Assembly: GCF_026625125.1 (NCBI RefSeq)
Contig: NZ_CP113097.1
Location: 4,078,001 to 4,142,000 of the forward strand
DNA length: 64,000 bases
DNA from: Pseudomonas putida
GTDB taxonomy: Bacteria; Pseudomonadota; Gammaproteobacteria; Pseudomonadales; Pseudomonadaceae
Reading direction: 5' to 3'
In this document: positions 1 through 10,439 of the stretch, piece by piece
Layout: every line of letters starts with the position of its first letter
Numbering within the stretch: the stretch's first letter is position 1
Program-made: the position numbers and the translations under genes
Notes under the pieces: generated by a model
Seen by the model: the letters and a program-made list of their open reading frames with translations, nothing else
Databases searched by the model: none
What the model was told of the DNA's origin: nothing

Positions 1-87
1 CAGGCCACCTGAAAGCAGATGACGAGGCGGATGGGCTTGGGCATACTGGCCAGCCCTTTTTCATCCCTCTTTTTCAGGAGTCGCCCC

Positions 88-372
88 ATGTTCAAGGTCA
101 ACGAGTACTTCGATGGTACCGTCAAGTCGATCGCCTTCGAAGGCACTGAAGGCCCGGCCACCGTCGGTGTCATGGCACCGGGCGAATACGAGTTCGGCAC
201 CGCCAAGCGCGAAATCATGCACGTGGTTTCCGGTGCGCTGACCGTCAAGCTGCCAGGCAGCGACAACTGGGAAACCTTCAACGCGGGCGACAAGTTCAAT
301 GTGGCTGCCGACAGCAAGTTCCAGCTCAAGGTAGCGGTAGACACTGCCTACCTGTGCGAGTACCGCGACTAA
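88..372 (+). CDS. ppnP: pyrimidine/purine nucleoside phosphorylase PpnP
   Basis: The 94-residue product begins [19 protein letters not shown] and has the single small cupin fold of the PpnP (YaiE/DUF1255) family, which E. coli also encodes as a 94-residue protein. The family phosphorolyses a broad range of nucleosides to free base and ribose-1-phosphate in the cytosol. The start at 88 is chosen because AGGAG at 76-80 sits seven bases before the ATG; the frame stays open upstream to position 19, but that extension has no ribosome site and is not conserved-looking. The cupin core ([31 protein letters not shown]) is intact. The gene stands alone, followed by a REP-containing duplication. Confidence 0.93.
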   Translation: MFKVNEYFDGTVKSIAFEGTEGPATVGVMAPGEYEFGTAKREIMHVVSGALTVKLPGSDNWETFNAGDKFNVAADSKFQLKVAVDTAYLCEYRD

Positions 373-408
373 GCGCTGCCTGCACCGGCCTCATCGCCGG
401 CAAGCCGG

Positions 409-703
409 CTCCCACAGGTACCGCGCTGCTCTCAAGGCCAGCGCTAACCCAGTGGGCCGGCTTGCCGGCGATGGTGGCAACGCTATCGCAACAGAAACCC
501 CGCAACCTGCTCAGCCGCCGCCTGCAAATGCTGCTCATGGCTGAACCCCGAGGCCTCCCACAGCTACCGCGCTGCTCTCAAGGCCAGCGCTAACCCTGGA
601 GGGAGCCGGCTTGCCGGCGATGGTGGCAACGCTATCGCAACAGAAACTCCGCAACCTGCTCAGCCGCCGCCTGCAAATGCTGCTCATGGCTGAACCCCGA
701 GGC
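409..703. repeat. tandem direct repeat, 146 + 149 bp, containing REP and the 3' end of the next gene
   Basis: Copy 1 (409-554) and copy 2 (555-703) abut exactly. Both run from CTCCCACAG to GCTGAACCCCGAGGC and are nearly identical apart from a few bases around the REP core (AGTGG against TGGAGGGA) and one substitution. Each contains a P. putida-type REP (GCCGGCTTGCCGGCGATGG). Copy 2 includes the last 24 codons of the hydrolase gene (632-703), so copy 1 carries a detached duplicate of that gene end. Another REP in opposite orientation lies at about 390-417. This region fills the whole gap between ppnP and the hydrolase gene. Confidence 0.9.
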
Positions 704-1324
704 TTTCAGCGGCTTCAGGTCATGGTCGCCTGCCACCAGCCAGCTGACCTCGATCGACGGTGACAGCGCATACCCCTGCACCGCCTCACGATTGCCCAGC
801 GCATCCCGCTCGCCCTGCACGATCAACGTCGGCGTCTGCAAGCCTGCCAAATGTTCGACCCTCGGTTTTTCCGGTTTGCCCACGGCATAGAACGGATAAC
901 CCAGGCACACCAGCGCGTCAGCACCCAACTCGTCAGCCAGCAGGCTGGCCATGCGCCCGCCCATTGACTTGCCGCCAATCGCCAGCTTGCCCGTGACCAA
1001 AGGTCGCACCTGCCGGTACACCTCGCGCCAGCATTCGAGCAGCACCTTCTGTGGATTAGGTGGCCGCTTGCCACCCCCTGCCCTGCGCTCGGCCATGTAG
1101 GGGAACTCGAAGCGAACCACCCCGACGCCAAGCGCCGCCAGCCTTTGCGCCATTTCGTCCATGAACCCGCTGTCCATTGGCGCGCCAGCGCCATGGGCCA
1201 GGATCAGGCACGCCGCCGCTCTGCCATCTTGCGGCGTGTGCGGCGGATTGCAGTGCAAGCCTGGGACATTTCCGATCTTCGCCCATTGATCCCCGTCAAT
1301 ACCGGCACGTTGCCCATTAATCAT
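632..1324 (-). CDS. alpha/beta hydrolase of the KANL3/Tex30 type
   Basis: The product is about 230 residues with an alpha/beta-hydrolase fold. Visible elements are the oxyanion-side strand LILAHGAGAPMDSGFM, the nucleophile elbow GGKSMGGRMAS with the catalytic Ser, the Asp strand LIVQGERDALG and the late His in AGDHDLKPL. This set is typical of the KANL3/Tex30-like hydrolases; the substrate is unknown. The frame extends upstream to 1381, but the start at 1324 (MINGQRAG) has a GAGG five bases before it. Its first codons overlap the Anr box that serves the divergent ccoN-1 operon. Its last 24 codons lie in a tandem duplication. Confidence 0.8.
   Translation of the reverse strand: MINGQRAGIDGDQWAKIGNVPGLHCNPPHTPQDGRAAACLILAHGAGAPMDSGFMDEMAQRLAALGVGVVRFEFPYMAERRAGGGKRPPNPQKVLLECWREVYRQVRPLVTGKLAIGGKSMGGRMASLLADELGADALVCLGYPFYAVGKPEKPRVEHLAGLQTPTLIVQGERDALGNREAVQGYALSPSIEVSWLVAGDHDLKPLKASGFSHEQHLQAAAEQVAEFLLR
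1286..1299 (+). promoter_or_regulatory. Anr/FNR box upstream of ccoN-1
   Basis: TTGAT-CCCC-GTCAA matches the FNR/Anr consensus TTGATNNNNATCAA at 9 of 10 specified bases. Its centre lies about 81 bases before the ccoN-1 ATG, which allows a class II promoter with a start near 1334. It lies within the first codons of the divergent hydrolase gene. Activation by Anr at low oxygen is inferred from the family, and the anr gene itself is at 15481. Confidence 0.8.
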
Positions 1325-1373
1325 GCTTGCCTCGCTGTAAAGCCTGCCAATAACCGTGGATGGGAACCCATAC

Positions 1374-2798
<1,425 letters not shown>

Positions 2799-2811
2799 GG
2801 AGACTTGCCTT

Positions 2812-3420
2812 ATGAAACATGAAGTCATCGAGAAAAACGTTGGCCTGCTGGCCCTGTTGATGGTGTTCGCCGTCAGCATCGGCGGCCTGACCCAGATCGT
2901 CCCGCTGTTCTTCCAGGACGTCACCAACAAGCCGGTCGAAGGCATGAAGCCTTACACCGCGCTGCAGCTTGAAGGCCGCGACATCTACATCCGCGAAGGT
3001 TGCGTGGGCTGCCACTCGCAGATGATCCGCCCATTCCGCGCCGAGACCGAGCGCTACGGCCACTATTCGGTCGCGGGTGAAAGCGTGTGGGACCACCCGT
3101 TCCTGTGGGGCTCAAAACGCACCGGCCCGGACCTGGCCCGGGTCGGTGGGCGCTACTCCGACGACTGGCACCGCGCCCACCTGTACAACCCGCGCAACGT
3201 GGTACCGGAGTCGAAGATGCCGTCCTACCCATGGCTGGTCGGCCAGCAGGTCGACAACAGCCACACCGACACCAAGATGCGCACCCTGCGCACGCTGGGG
3301 GTGCCGTACACCGACCAGGACATTGCCGGTGCGCGTGATGCGGTCAAGGGCAAGACCGAGATGGACGCCCTGGTCGCCTACCTGCAGGTGCTCGGCACCG
3401 CGATCAAGAACAAGAGGTAA
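2812..3420 (+). CDS. ccoO: cbb3 oxidase mono-heme cytochrome c subunit II, copy 1
   Basis: The 202-residue subunit has one N-terminal membrane anchor ([15 protein letters not shown]) and a periplasmic mono-heme cytochrome c domain. The heme site is CVGCH at residues 64-68, followed by [18 protein letters not shown], diagnostic for CcoO; the Met ligand is probably in ESKMPSYPW. It passes electrons from CcoP to the CcoN active site. The start at 2812 is preceded by GAGGAGA, 13 bases after the ccoN stop. Confidence 0.96.
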   Translation: MKHEVIEKNVGLLALLMVFAVSIGGLTQIVPLFFQDVTNKPVEGMKPYTALQLEGRDIYIREGCVGCHSQMIRPFRAETERYGHYSVAGESVWDHPFLWGSKRTGPDLARVGGRYSDDWHRAHLYNPRNVVPESKMPSYPWLVGQQVDNSHTDTKMRTLRTLGVPYTDQDIAGARDAVKGKTEMDALVAYLQVLGTAIKNKR

Positions 3421-3425
3421 GAGCG

Positions 3426-3617
3426 ATGGAAATGGATATCGGCATGATCCGTGGCGTGGGCACCCTGGTGGTGATGATTGCCTTCATCGGCCTGTCGCTG
3501 TGGGTGTTCAACCGCCGCCGCGACCATGATTTCGCCGAAGCGCGCCTGCTGCCCTTCGTCGACGACCGCCTGCCCCCTGCCGGGCAGGACACTGGCATGA
3601 GGAGTAATCCCCAATGA
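3426..3617 (+). CDS. ccoQ: cbb3 oxidase accessory subunit CcoQ/FixQ, copy 1
   Basis: This 63-residue protein has a single membrane helix ([23 protein letters not shown]) followed by a short acidic cytoplasmic tail, the standard form of CcoQ/FixQ, which stabilises the oxidase. Start codons at 3426 (MEMDIG) and 3432 (MDIG) are both possible; the second matches the start of the other copy. The stop overlaps the ccoP start as ATGA (3614-3617), indicating translational coupling. Confidence 0.9.
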   Translation: MEMDIGMIRGVGTLVVMIAFIGLSLWVFNRRRDHDFAEARLLPFVDDRLPPAGQDTGMRSNPQ

Positions 3618-4555
3618 CTACCTTCTGGAGTACGTACATCTGCGTACTGACCATCGGCAGCCTGATCGGCCTGACCTGGCTGCTGCTGTCGACCCGCAAG
3701 GGCCAGAGCAGCAACACCACCGACCAGACCATGGGGCACAGCTTCGACGGCATCGAGGAGTACGACAATCCGCTGCCCAAGTGGTGGTTCTGGCTGTTCG
3801 TCGGCACCCTGGTGTTCGCCGTGGGCTACCTGATTCTCTACCCGGGCCTGGGCAACTGGAAGGGCGTTCTGCCCGGCTACGAGAACGGTTGGACCGGCGT
3901 GAACGAATGGCAGAAAGAAATGGACAAGGCCGACGCCCGGTTCGGCCCGATCTTCGCCAAGTACGCCGCCATGCCGGTCGAGGAAGTGGCCAAGGACCCG
4001 CAGGCCTTGAAGATGGGCGGCCGTCTGTTCGCTTCCAACTGCTCGGTGTGCCACGGCTCGGATGCCAAAGGCGCCTATGGTTTTCCCAACCTGACCGACA
4101 ACGACTGGCGCTGGGGTGGCGAGCCCGAAACCATCAAGGCGTCGATCATGAATGGACGCCACGGCGTGATGCCGGCCTGGGCTGAGGTGATCGGCGAACA
4201 GGGCGTGGCGGATGTAGCCGCCTACGTGCTGACGAACCTCGATGGCCGCAGCCTGCCCGAAGGGGCCAAGGCTGATGTGGCCAGGGGCAAGGAGATTTTC
4301 GCCGGCAACTGCGTGGCCTGCCACGGGCCCGAGGGCAATGGCACCCCGGCCATGGGCGCGCCAAACTTGAACCATCCGCAAGCGTTCATCTACGGTTCGA
4401 GCTTTGCCCAGCTGCAGCAGACCATTCGCTATGGCCGCCAAGGGCAGATGCCCGCCCAGGCGGAAATTCAGGGCAATGACAAGGTGCATCTGCTGGCCGC
4501 TTATGTGTACAGCCTTTCACAGGGTGGTATGACTGAAACCGTGACTGCCAAGTAA
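3614..4555 (+). CDS. ccoP: cbb3 oxidase di-heme cytochrome c subunit III, copy 1
   Basis: The 313-residue di-heme subunit accepts electrons from soluble cytochromes and the bc1 pathway. There is an N-terminal hydrophobic segment, the conserved [22 protein letters not shown] leading into the second membrane helix, then two cytochrome c domains with CSVCH at residues 143-147 and CVACH at 233-237. It starts in an ATGA overlap with ccoQ, with GAGGAG eight bases upstream. Compared with copy 2 it lacks a short insertion between GVLPGY and GWTGV. Confidence 0.96.
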   Translation: MTTFWSTYICVLTIGSLIGLTWLLLSTRKGQSSNTTDQTMGHSFDGIEEYDNPLPKWWFWLFVGTLVFAVGYLILYPGLGNWKGVLPGYENGWTGVNEWQKEMDKADARFGPIFAKYAAMPVEEVAKDPQALKMGGRLFASNCSVCHGSDAKGAYGFPNLTDNDWRWGGEPETIKASIMNGRHGVMPAWAEVIGEQGVADVAAYVLTNLDGRSLPEGAKADVARGKEIFAGNCVACHGPEGNGTPAMGAPNLNHPQAFIYGSSFAQLQQTIRYGRQGQMPAQAEIQGNDKVHLLAAYVYSLSQGGMTETVTAK

Positions 4556-4559
4556 CACC

Positions 4560-4582
4560 CCGGGGCCGCAAAGCGGCCCCGG
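4560..4582 (+). terminator. hairpin after ccoP-1
   Basis: CCGGGGCCGC-AAA-GCGGCCCCGG forms a perfect 10-bp stem just after the ccoP-1 stop. There is no U tract, so it may be a weak or Rho-assisted terminator or an mRNA-stabilising stem separating the two oxidase operons. Confidence 0.6.
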
Positions 4583-4741
4583 CATTCCCCGCCCCGCCCC
4601 CGCCTTGCACCCCCTCCGAACAGAACTAAGCTTGTTGGCACAGTTGCCTTCGCTGTCGATCCAGCGCAGCAGACGCGGTGCATCGCCTGACACCGCCCGC
4701 AAAAAAAGCTTGACCGATCGATCAGAAAAAGGCGAAAAACG

Positions 4742-4773
4742 GTACACATTACAAATATTTATTTGTGTACAAT
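4742..4773 (+). promoter_or_regulatory. AT-rich palindromic promoter region of ccoN-2
   Basis: The 339-base gap between the ccoP-1 hairpin and ccoN-2 has one striking feature. ACAAATA-TT-TATTTGT is a perfect palindrome at 4751-4766, nested inside GTACACA (4742-4748) and TGTGTAC (4764-4770). It ends in TTGTGTACAAT, whose TACAAT (4768-4773) could be a -10 element. No Anr box with the right 4-base spacer was found in this gap. Binding of any regulator is inference. Confidence 0.4.
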
Positions 4774-4921
4774 CGCCCAGACCATACTGCCGTGGGACAC
4801 CGGCAAAAGGGCCCGGACACGGGTCGGCGCAGGGCTCCTTGCGTTGCCATAACCCTGGCGGTTATCGATACTGGCGCCGATTTTTCAACCAACAAGAACA
4901 CCAAAACCGTGGAACCTTAGA

Positions 4922-6363
<1,442 letters not shown>

Positions 6364-6364
<1 letters not shown>

Positions 6365-6972
6365 TGAAGCATGAAGCTGTCGAGAAGAACATCGGCCTGC
6401 TGGCCTTCTTCATGGTCATCGCCGTGAGCGTCGGTGGCCTCACCCAGATCGTCCCGCTGTTCTTCCAGGACGTCACCAACAAACCCGTCGAAGGCATGAA
6501 GCCGCGCACCGCGCTGGAAGTCGAAGGCCGCGACATCTACATCCGCGAAGGTTGCGTAGGCTGCCACTCGCAGATGATCCGCCCGTTCCGCGCCGAAACC
6601 GAGCGCTACGGCCACTACTCGGTGGCCGGTGAAAGCGTGTGGGACCACCCGTTCCTGTGGGGCTCCAAGCGCACTGGCCCGGACCTGGCCCGCGTCGGTG
6701 GCCGCTACTCCGATGACTGGCACCGCGCACACCTGTACAACCCGCGCAACGTAGTGCCGGAGTCGAAAATGCCGGCCTACCCGTGGCTGGTGGAGAACAC
6801 GCTCGACGGCAAAGACACCGCGAAGAAGCTGGAAGTGCTGCGTACCCTTGGCACGCCGTACACCGATGCCGACATCGCCGGTGCCCGCGACGCGGTCAAG
6901 GGCAAGACCGAAATGGACGCACTGGTCGCGTACCTGCAGGGTCTTGGCACCATCATCAAAAGCAAACGGTGA
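6364..6972 (+). CDS. ccoO: cbb3 oxidase mono-heme cytochrome c subunit II, copy 2
   Basis: The 202-residue protein is the same length as copy 1, with an N-terminal anchor, CVGCH at residues 64-68 and the CcoO signature [18 protein letters not shown]. It diverges from copy 1 mainly in the C-terminal third ([16 protein letters not shown]). It starts one base before the end of the ccoN-2 stop codon, so it is probably translationally coupled. Confidence 0.96.
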
Positions 6973-6977
6973 CGCTG

Positions 6978-7175
6978 ATGGATATCGGGATGATTCGCGG
7001 CCTGGGCACCGTCGTGGTGATGGTGGCCTTCGTGGGCCTGGCGCTGTGGGTGTTCAACCCACGGCGCAAGCAGGAGTTCGACGAGGCGACCCAACTGCCG
7101 TTCGCCGATGACCCCGAGGCCAAAACGCACGTCGAGCAAGCGCAAGCAAAAGCTTCTGGGAGCAAACAACAATGA
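6978..7175 (+). CDS. ccoQ: cbb3 oxidase accessory subunit CcoQ/FixQ, copy 2
   Basis: The product is about 65 residues: [20 protein letters not shown] with one membrane helix, then [18 protein letters not shown] and a charged tail. It starts five bases after ccoO-2 and ends in an ATGA overlap with ccoP-2 (7172-7175). The N-terminal half is closely like copy 1; the tails differ. Confidence 0.9.
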   Translation: MDIGMIRGLGTVVVMVAFVGLALWVFNPRRKQEFDEATQLPFADDPEAKTHVEQAQAKASGSKQQ

Positions 7176-8152
7176 CAACCTTCTGGAGTCTGTACGTCAC
7201 CGTCCTGACCCTGGGCACCATCTTCGCGTTGACCTGGCTGCTGCTGTCGACCCGCAAGGGCCAGCGCGAAGAGGTCACCGACGAAACCGTCGGGCATGCC
7301 TTCGATGGCATCGAGGAATACGACAACCCGCTGCCCAAATGGTGGTTCTGGCTGTTCGTCGGCACCATCATCTTTGCCCTCGGCTACCTGGTGCTGTACC
7401 CGGGCCTGGGCAACTGGAAAGGCGTGCTGCCAGGGTATTCGTACCTGGATAACGACAAGCAGACCGAGTTCACCAACGGTCAGCCCGGCTGGACCGGCGT
7501 ACACGAGTGGGAGAAGGAAATGGCCAAGGCCGATGCCCGCTTCGGGCCGATCTTCGCCAAGTACGCGGCCATGCCTATCGAGGAAGTGGCCAAGCAGCCG
7601 CAAGCACTGAAGATGGGTGCGCGGCTGTTCGCTTCCAACTGCTCGGTGTGCCACGGCTCCGACGCCAAGGGCGCCTATGGCTTCCCCAACCTCACCGACA
7701 ACGACTGGCGTTGGGGTGGCGAGCCGGAGACCATCAAGGCCACCATCATGGGCGGCCGCCATGGCGTGATGCCGGCATGGGCGCAAGTGATTGGCGAACA
7801 AGGTGTGGCCGACGTTTCAGCCTTCGTGATCAGCAAGCTCGATGGCCGCAGCCTGCCCGAGGGGGCCAAGGCCGATGTCGAGAACGGGCAGAAGATCTTC
7901 GCCGCCAATTGCGTGGCGTGCCATGGCCCTGAAGGCAAGGGCACACCCGCCATGGGCGCGCCGAACCTGACCCACCCGCAGGCATTCATCTACGGTTCGA
8001 GCTTCGCTCAATTGCAACAGACCATCCGTTATGGCCGCCAGGGCCAGATGCCGGCGCAGGAGCAACTGCAAGGCAATGACAAAGTGCACCTGCTGGCGGC
8101 TTATGTGTACAGCCTGTCGCATCAAGGGCAGGAGCCTGAAAAGGCCGAGTGA
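7172..8152 (+). CDS. ccoP: cbb3 oxidase di-heme cytochrome c subunit III, copy 2
   Basis: The 326-residue di-heme subunit has CSVCH at residues 157-161 and CVACH at 247-251, with the same membrane anchor region as copy 1. It carries a 14-residue insertion ([14 protein letters not shown] region) after GVLPGYS, before the first heme domain, that copy 1 lacks. It ends ccoNOQP-2 and is followed by a REP pair. Confidence 0.96.
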   Translation: MTTFWSLYVTVLTLGTIFALTWLLLSTRKGQREEVTDETVGHAFDGIEEYDNPLPKWWFWLFVGTIIFALGYLVLYPGLGNWKGVLPGYSYLDNDKQTEFTNGQPGWTGVHEWEKEMAKADARFGPIFAKYAAMPIEEVAKQPQALKMGARLFASNCSVCHGSDAKGAYGFPNLTDNDWRWGGEPETIKATIMGGRHGVMPAWAQVIGEQGVADVSAFVISKLDGRSLPEGAKADVENGQKIFAANCVACHGPEGKGTPAMGAPNLTHPQAFIYGSSFAQLQQTIRYGRQGQMPAQEQLQGNDKVHLLAAYVYSLSHQGQEPEKAE

Positions 8153-8162
8153 GGCCTGCACT

Positions 8163-8257
8163 GGCGCTATCGCCGGCACGCCGGCTGCCACAGTCACCCC
8201 GTGAACTCCGGTTCGCTGGGGCCGCTGTGGGGGCCGGCTTTCCGGCGATAGCGCCGG
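8163..8257. repeat. inverted REP pair (BIME) after ccoP-2
   Basis: GGCGCTATCGCCGGCACGCCGGCTGCCACAG (split over 8163-8193) is followed by its imperfect inverse, CTGTGGGGGCCGGCTTTCCGGCGATAGCGCC, ending at 8257. The pair can form a long hairpin. With the Anr-like box at 8273 it accounts for most of the 307-base gap before ccoG. Confidence 0.75.
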
Positions 8258-8272
8258 TTGATTCAGCGCCGC

Positions 8273-8286
8273 ATGACCTGGATCAA
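8273..8286 (+). promoter_or_regulatory. probable Anr/FNR box upstream of ccoG
   Basis: ATGAC-CTGG-ATCAA matches the FNR consensus at 8 of 10 specified bases, with a perfect right half-site. A GATAAA at 8306-8311 is placed where a class II -10 element would be expected. Anr control of ccoGHIS is common in the genus, but this site is weaker than those before ccoN-1 and hemN. Confidence 0.5.
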
Positions 8287-8459
8287 TTGACACCCGCCTT
8301 AACACGATAAACACCACGAAACCAACGCGACTAAAGGTCGCAGATCGACCCCGGCGTGCCATCAGCGGCGTATCATGGGTCGCAGCGCTAGCAGAATGCG
8401 CGAGACTGCGGCCGGCACGCACTGGCCGCGGCATTTCTCCACTGCCGTGGGACTTGATG

Positions 8460-9875
8460 ATGAGCAAGCACATTCCGGTACATGACGTCACCCCGCCTGC
8501 CAGCAAAGGGAAGGATTCCGTCGACCTCTACGCCTCTCGCGAGAAAATCTACACCCGCGCCTTCACCGGCCTGTTCCGCAGGTTGCGGATGGTCGGCGGG
8601 GCAGCGCTGTTCATTCTGTACTTCGGCACGGTGTGGCTGAACTGGGGCGGGCATCAGGCGGTATGGTGGAACCTGCCTGAGCGCAAGTTCTACATCTTCG
8701 GCACCACCATCTGGCCGCAAGACTTCATCCTGCTCTCGGGCATCCTGATAGTCGCCGCCTTTGGCCTGTTCTTCGTCACCGTGTACGCCGGCCGCGTGTG
8801 GTGCGGCTACACCTGCCCGCAAAGCGTGTGGACATGGATCTTCATGTGGTGCGAAAAGGTCACCGAAGGCGACCGCAACCAGCGTATGAAGCTCGACCGG
8901 GCCCCGATGAGTGCCAACAAGTTCGTGCGCAAATTCACCAAGCACAGCCTGTGGCTGCTGATCGGTTTCGTCACCGGCATGACCTTCGTCGGCTACTTCT
9001 CGCCGATTCGCGAACTGGTCATCGAGTTCTTCACCGGCCAGGCCGATGGCTGGGCCTACTTCTGGGTCGGCTTCTTCACCCTGGCCACCTACGGCAACGC
9101 CGGCTGGCTGCGCGAGCAGGTGTGCGTGTACATGTGCCCCTACGCCCGCTTCCAGAGCGTGATGTTCGACAAGGACACACTGATCGTCTCCTACGACCCG
9201 CGCCGCGGCGAAACCCGCGGCCCGCGCAAGAAGGACACGGACTACAAGGCCCAGGGCCTGGGCGACTGCATCGACTGCACCATGTGCGTACAGGTCTGCC
9301 CTACCGGCATCGACATCCGCGATGGGTTGCAGATCGAGTGCATCGGCTGCGCTGCCTGCATCGACGCGTGCGACAGCATCATGGACAAGATGAACTACCC
9401 CAAAGGCCTGATCAGCTATACCACCGAGCACAACCTGTCGGGGCAGAAAACCCACATGCTGCGCCCAAGGCTGATCGGCTACGCGCTGGTACTGCTGGTG
9501 ATGATCGGCGCCTTGGCCACCGCCTTCGCCACCCGCTCGCTGGTGGGCTTCGACGTCAGCAAGGACCGCGTGCTGTACCGCGAGAACGCCCAGGGCCGGA
9601 TCGAGAACGTGTACAGCCTCAAGGTCATGAACAAGGACCAGCGTGACCACGTCTACGTGCTGGACGCTGCCGGCCTGCCTGACCTGCGGCTCGAAGGCCA
9701 GCGGGAAATCCGCGTGGCCGCCGGTGATATCGTCAGCCTGCCGGTGCAGTTGTCGGTCGCCCCTGAAAAACTGCCTTCGACCACCAACGAAATCACCTTC
9801 ACCCTCAAAAGCGCCGATGACAGCGCTGCCGAGGTCGAAGCCAAGAGCCGCTTCATCGGCCCACAGATCCGCTGA
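8460..9875 (+). CDS. ccoG: cbb3 oxidase assembly protein CcoG/FixG/RdxA
   Basis: The roughly 471-residue polyferredoxin-like membrane protein is needed for cbb3 oxidase maturation; the family acts in copper delivery as a cupric reductase. Membrane segments occur near residues 38-60, 85-105, 160-180, 190-210 and 335-355. Two [4Fe-4S] motifs lie in CIDCTMCVQVCPTG and CIGCAACIDACD; an additional CPQSVW/CPYARF pair is typical of the family. The C-terminal third is a periplasmic Ig-like FixG_C domain. Start codons at 8454 (TTG), 8457 and 8460 are adjacent; 8460 has the best spacing from GTGGGA. Confidence 0.95.
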   Translation: MSKHIPVHDVTPPASKGKDSVDLYASREKIYTRAFTGLFRRLRMVGGAALFILYFGTVWLNWGGHQAVWWNLPERKFYIFGTTIWPQDFILLSGILIVAAFGLFFVTVYAGRVWCGYTCPQSVWTWIFMWCEKVTEGDRNQRMKLDRAPMSANKFVRKFTKHSLWLLIGFVTGMTFVGYFSPIRELVIEFFTGQADGWAYFWVGFFTLATYGNAGWLREQVCVYMCPYARFQSVMFDKDTLIVSYDPRRGETRGPRKKDTDYKAQGLGDCIDCTMCVQVCPTGIDIRDGLQIECIGCAACIDACDSIMDKMNYPKGLISYTTEHNLSGQKTHMLRPRLIGYALVLLVMIGALATAFATRSLVGFDVSKDRVLYRENAQGRIENVYSLKVMNKDQRDHVYVLDAAGLPDLRLEGQREIRVAAGDIVSLPVQLSVAPEKLPSTTNEITFTLKSADDSAAEVEAKSRFIGPQIR

Positions 9876-9890
9876 GAGAGAACGCGAACC

Positions 9891-10418
9891 ATGCCTGCCG
9901 CCACCGCCACCAGCCCTTGGTACAAGCACCTCTGGCCCTGGATCATCATCGGCATCCTCACCACCTCGGTGTGCCTGAGCCTGACCATGGTCAGCATCGC
10001 CGTGAACAACCCGGACAACCTGGTCAACGACAACTACTACGAAGCCGGCAAAGGCATCAACCGCTCGCTGGACCGTGAATTGCTGGCGCACAACCTGGGT
10101 TTGCAGGCCAGCGTGCACCTGGACGAACTGACGGGCGAAGTGGACCTGCGCCTGACCGGTAGCAGCGACCCGAAGCGCCTGGAGCTGAACCTGATTTCCC
10201 CCACCCAGCCAGAGAAGGACCGCAAGGTGCTGCTGAGCCGGGTCGAGGCGGGGCGCTATGTGGGGCAGCTGGAGGACAAGGTCGACGGGCGCCGCTTCGT
10301 CGAACTGCTGGGTAGCGAAAACGGCCAGGTGTGGCGCTTGTTCGAGGAGGAAAAGGTGGCGCACGGTGTGACCTTGCAGCTGGGTGATGAAGCAATCCAG
10401 GGCGCTGAACACCTGTAG
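9891..10418 (+). CDS. ccoH: cbb3 oxidase assembly protein CcoH/FixH
   Basis: The 175-residue protein has one N-terminal membrane anchor (WPWIIIGILTTSVCLSLTMVSIAVN) and a periplasmic domain. NNPDNLVNDNYYEAGKGINRSLDRE is the FixH signature region. It acts with CcoG, CcoI and CcoS in oxidase assembly. It lies 15 bases after ccoG and 21 bases before ccoI in one operon. Confidence 0.92.
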   Translation: MPAATATSPWYKHLWPWIIIGILTTSVCLSLTMVSIAVNNPDNLVNDNYYEAGKGINRSLDRELLAHNLGLQASVHLDELTGEVDLRLTGSSDPKRLELNLISPTQPEKDRKVLLSRVEAGRYVGQLEDKVDGRRFVELLGSENGQVWRLFEEEKVAHGVTLQLGDEAIQGAEHL

Positions 10419-10439
10419 CCACGCGCCGGCCAGCCAAAT

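Noticed and set aside
326..538. A 70-codon minus-strand open frame in the duplicated region after ppnP
   Set aside because: It reads through REP sequence and the detached copy of the hydrolase 3' end in a different frame.
4709..4725. TTGACCGATCGATCAG upstream of ccoN-2 as an Anr box
   Set aside because: The half-sites are separated by six rather than four bases, which FNR-type dimers do not accept.
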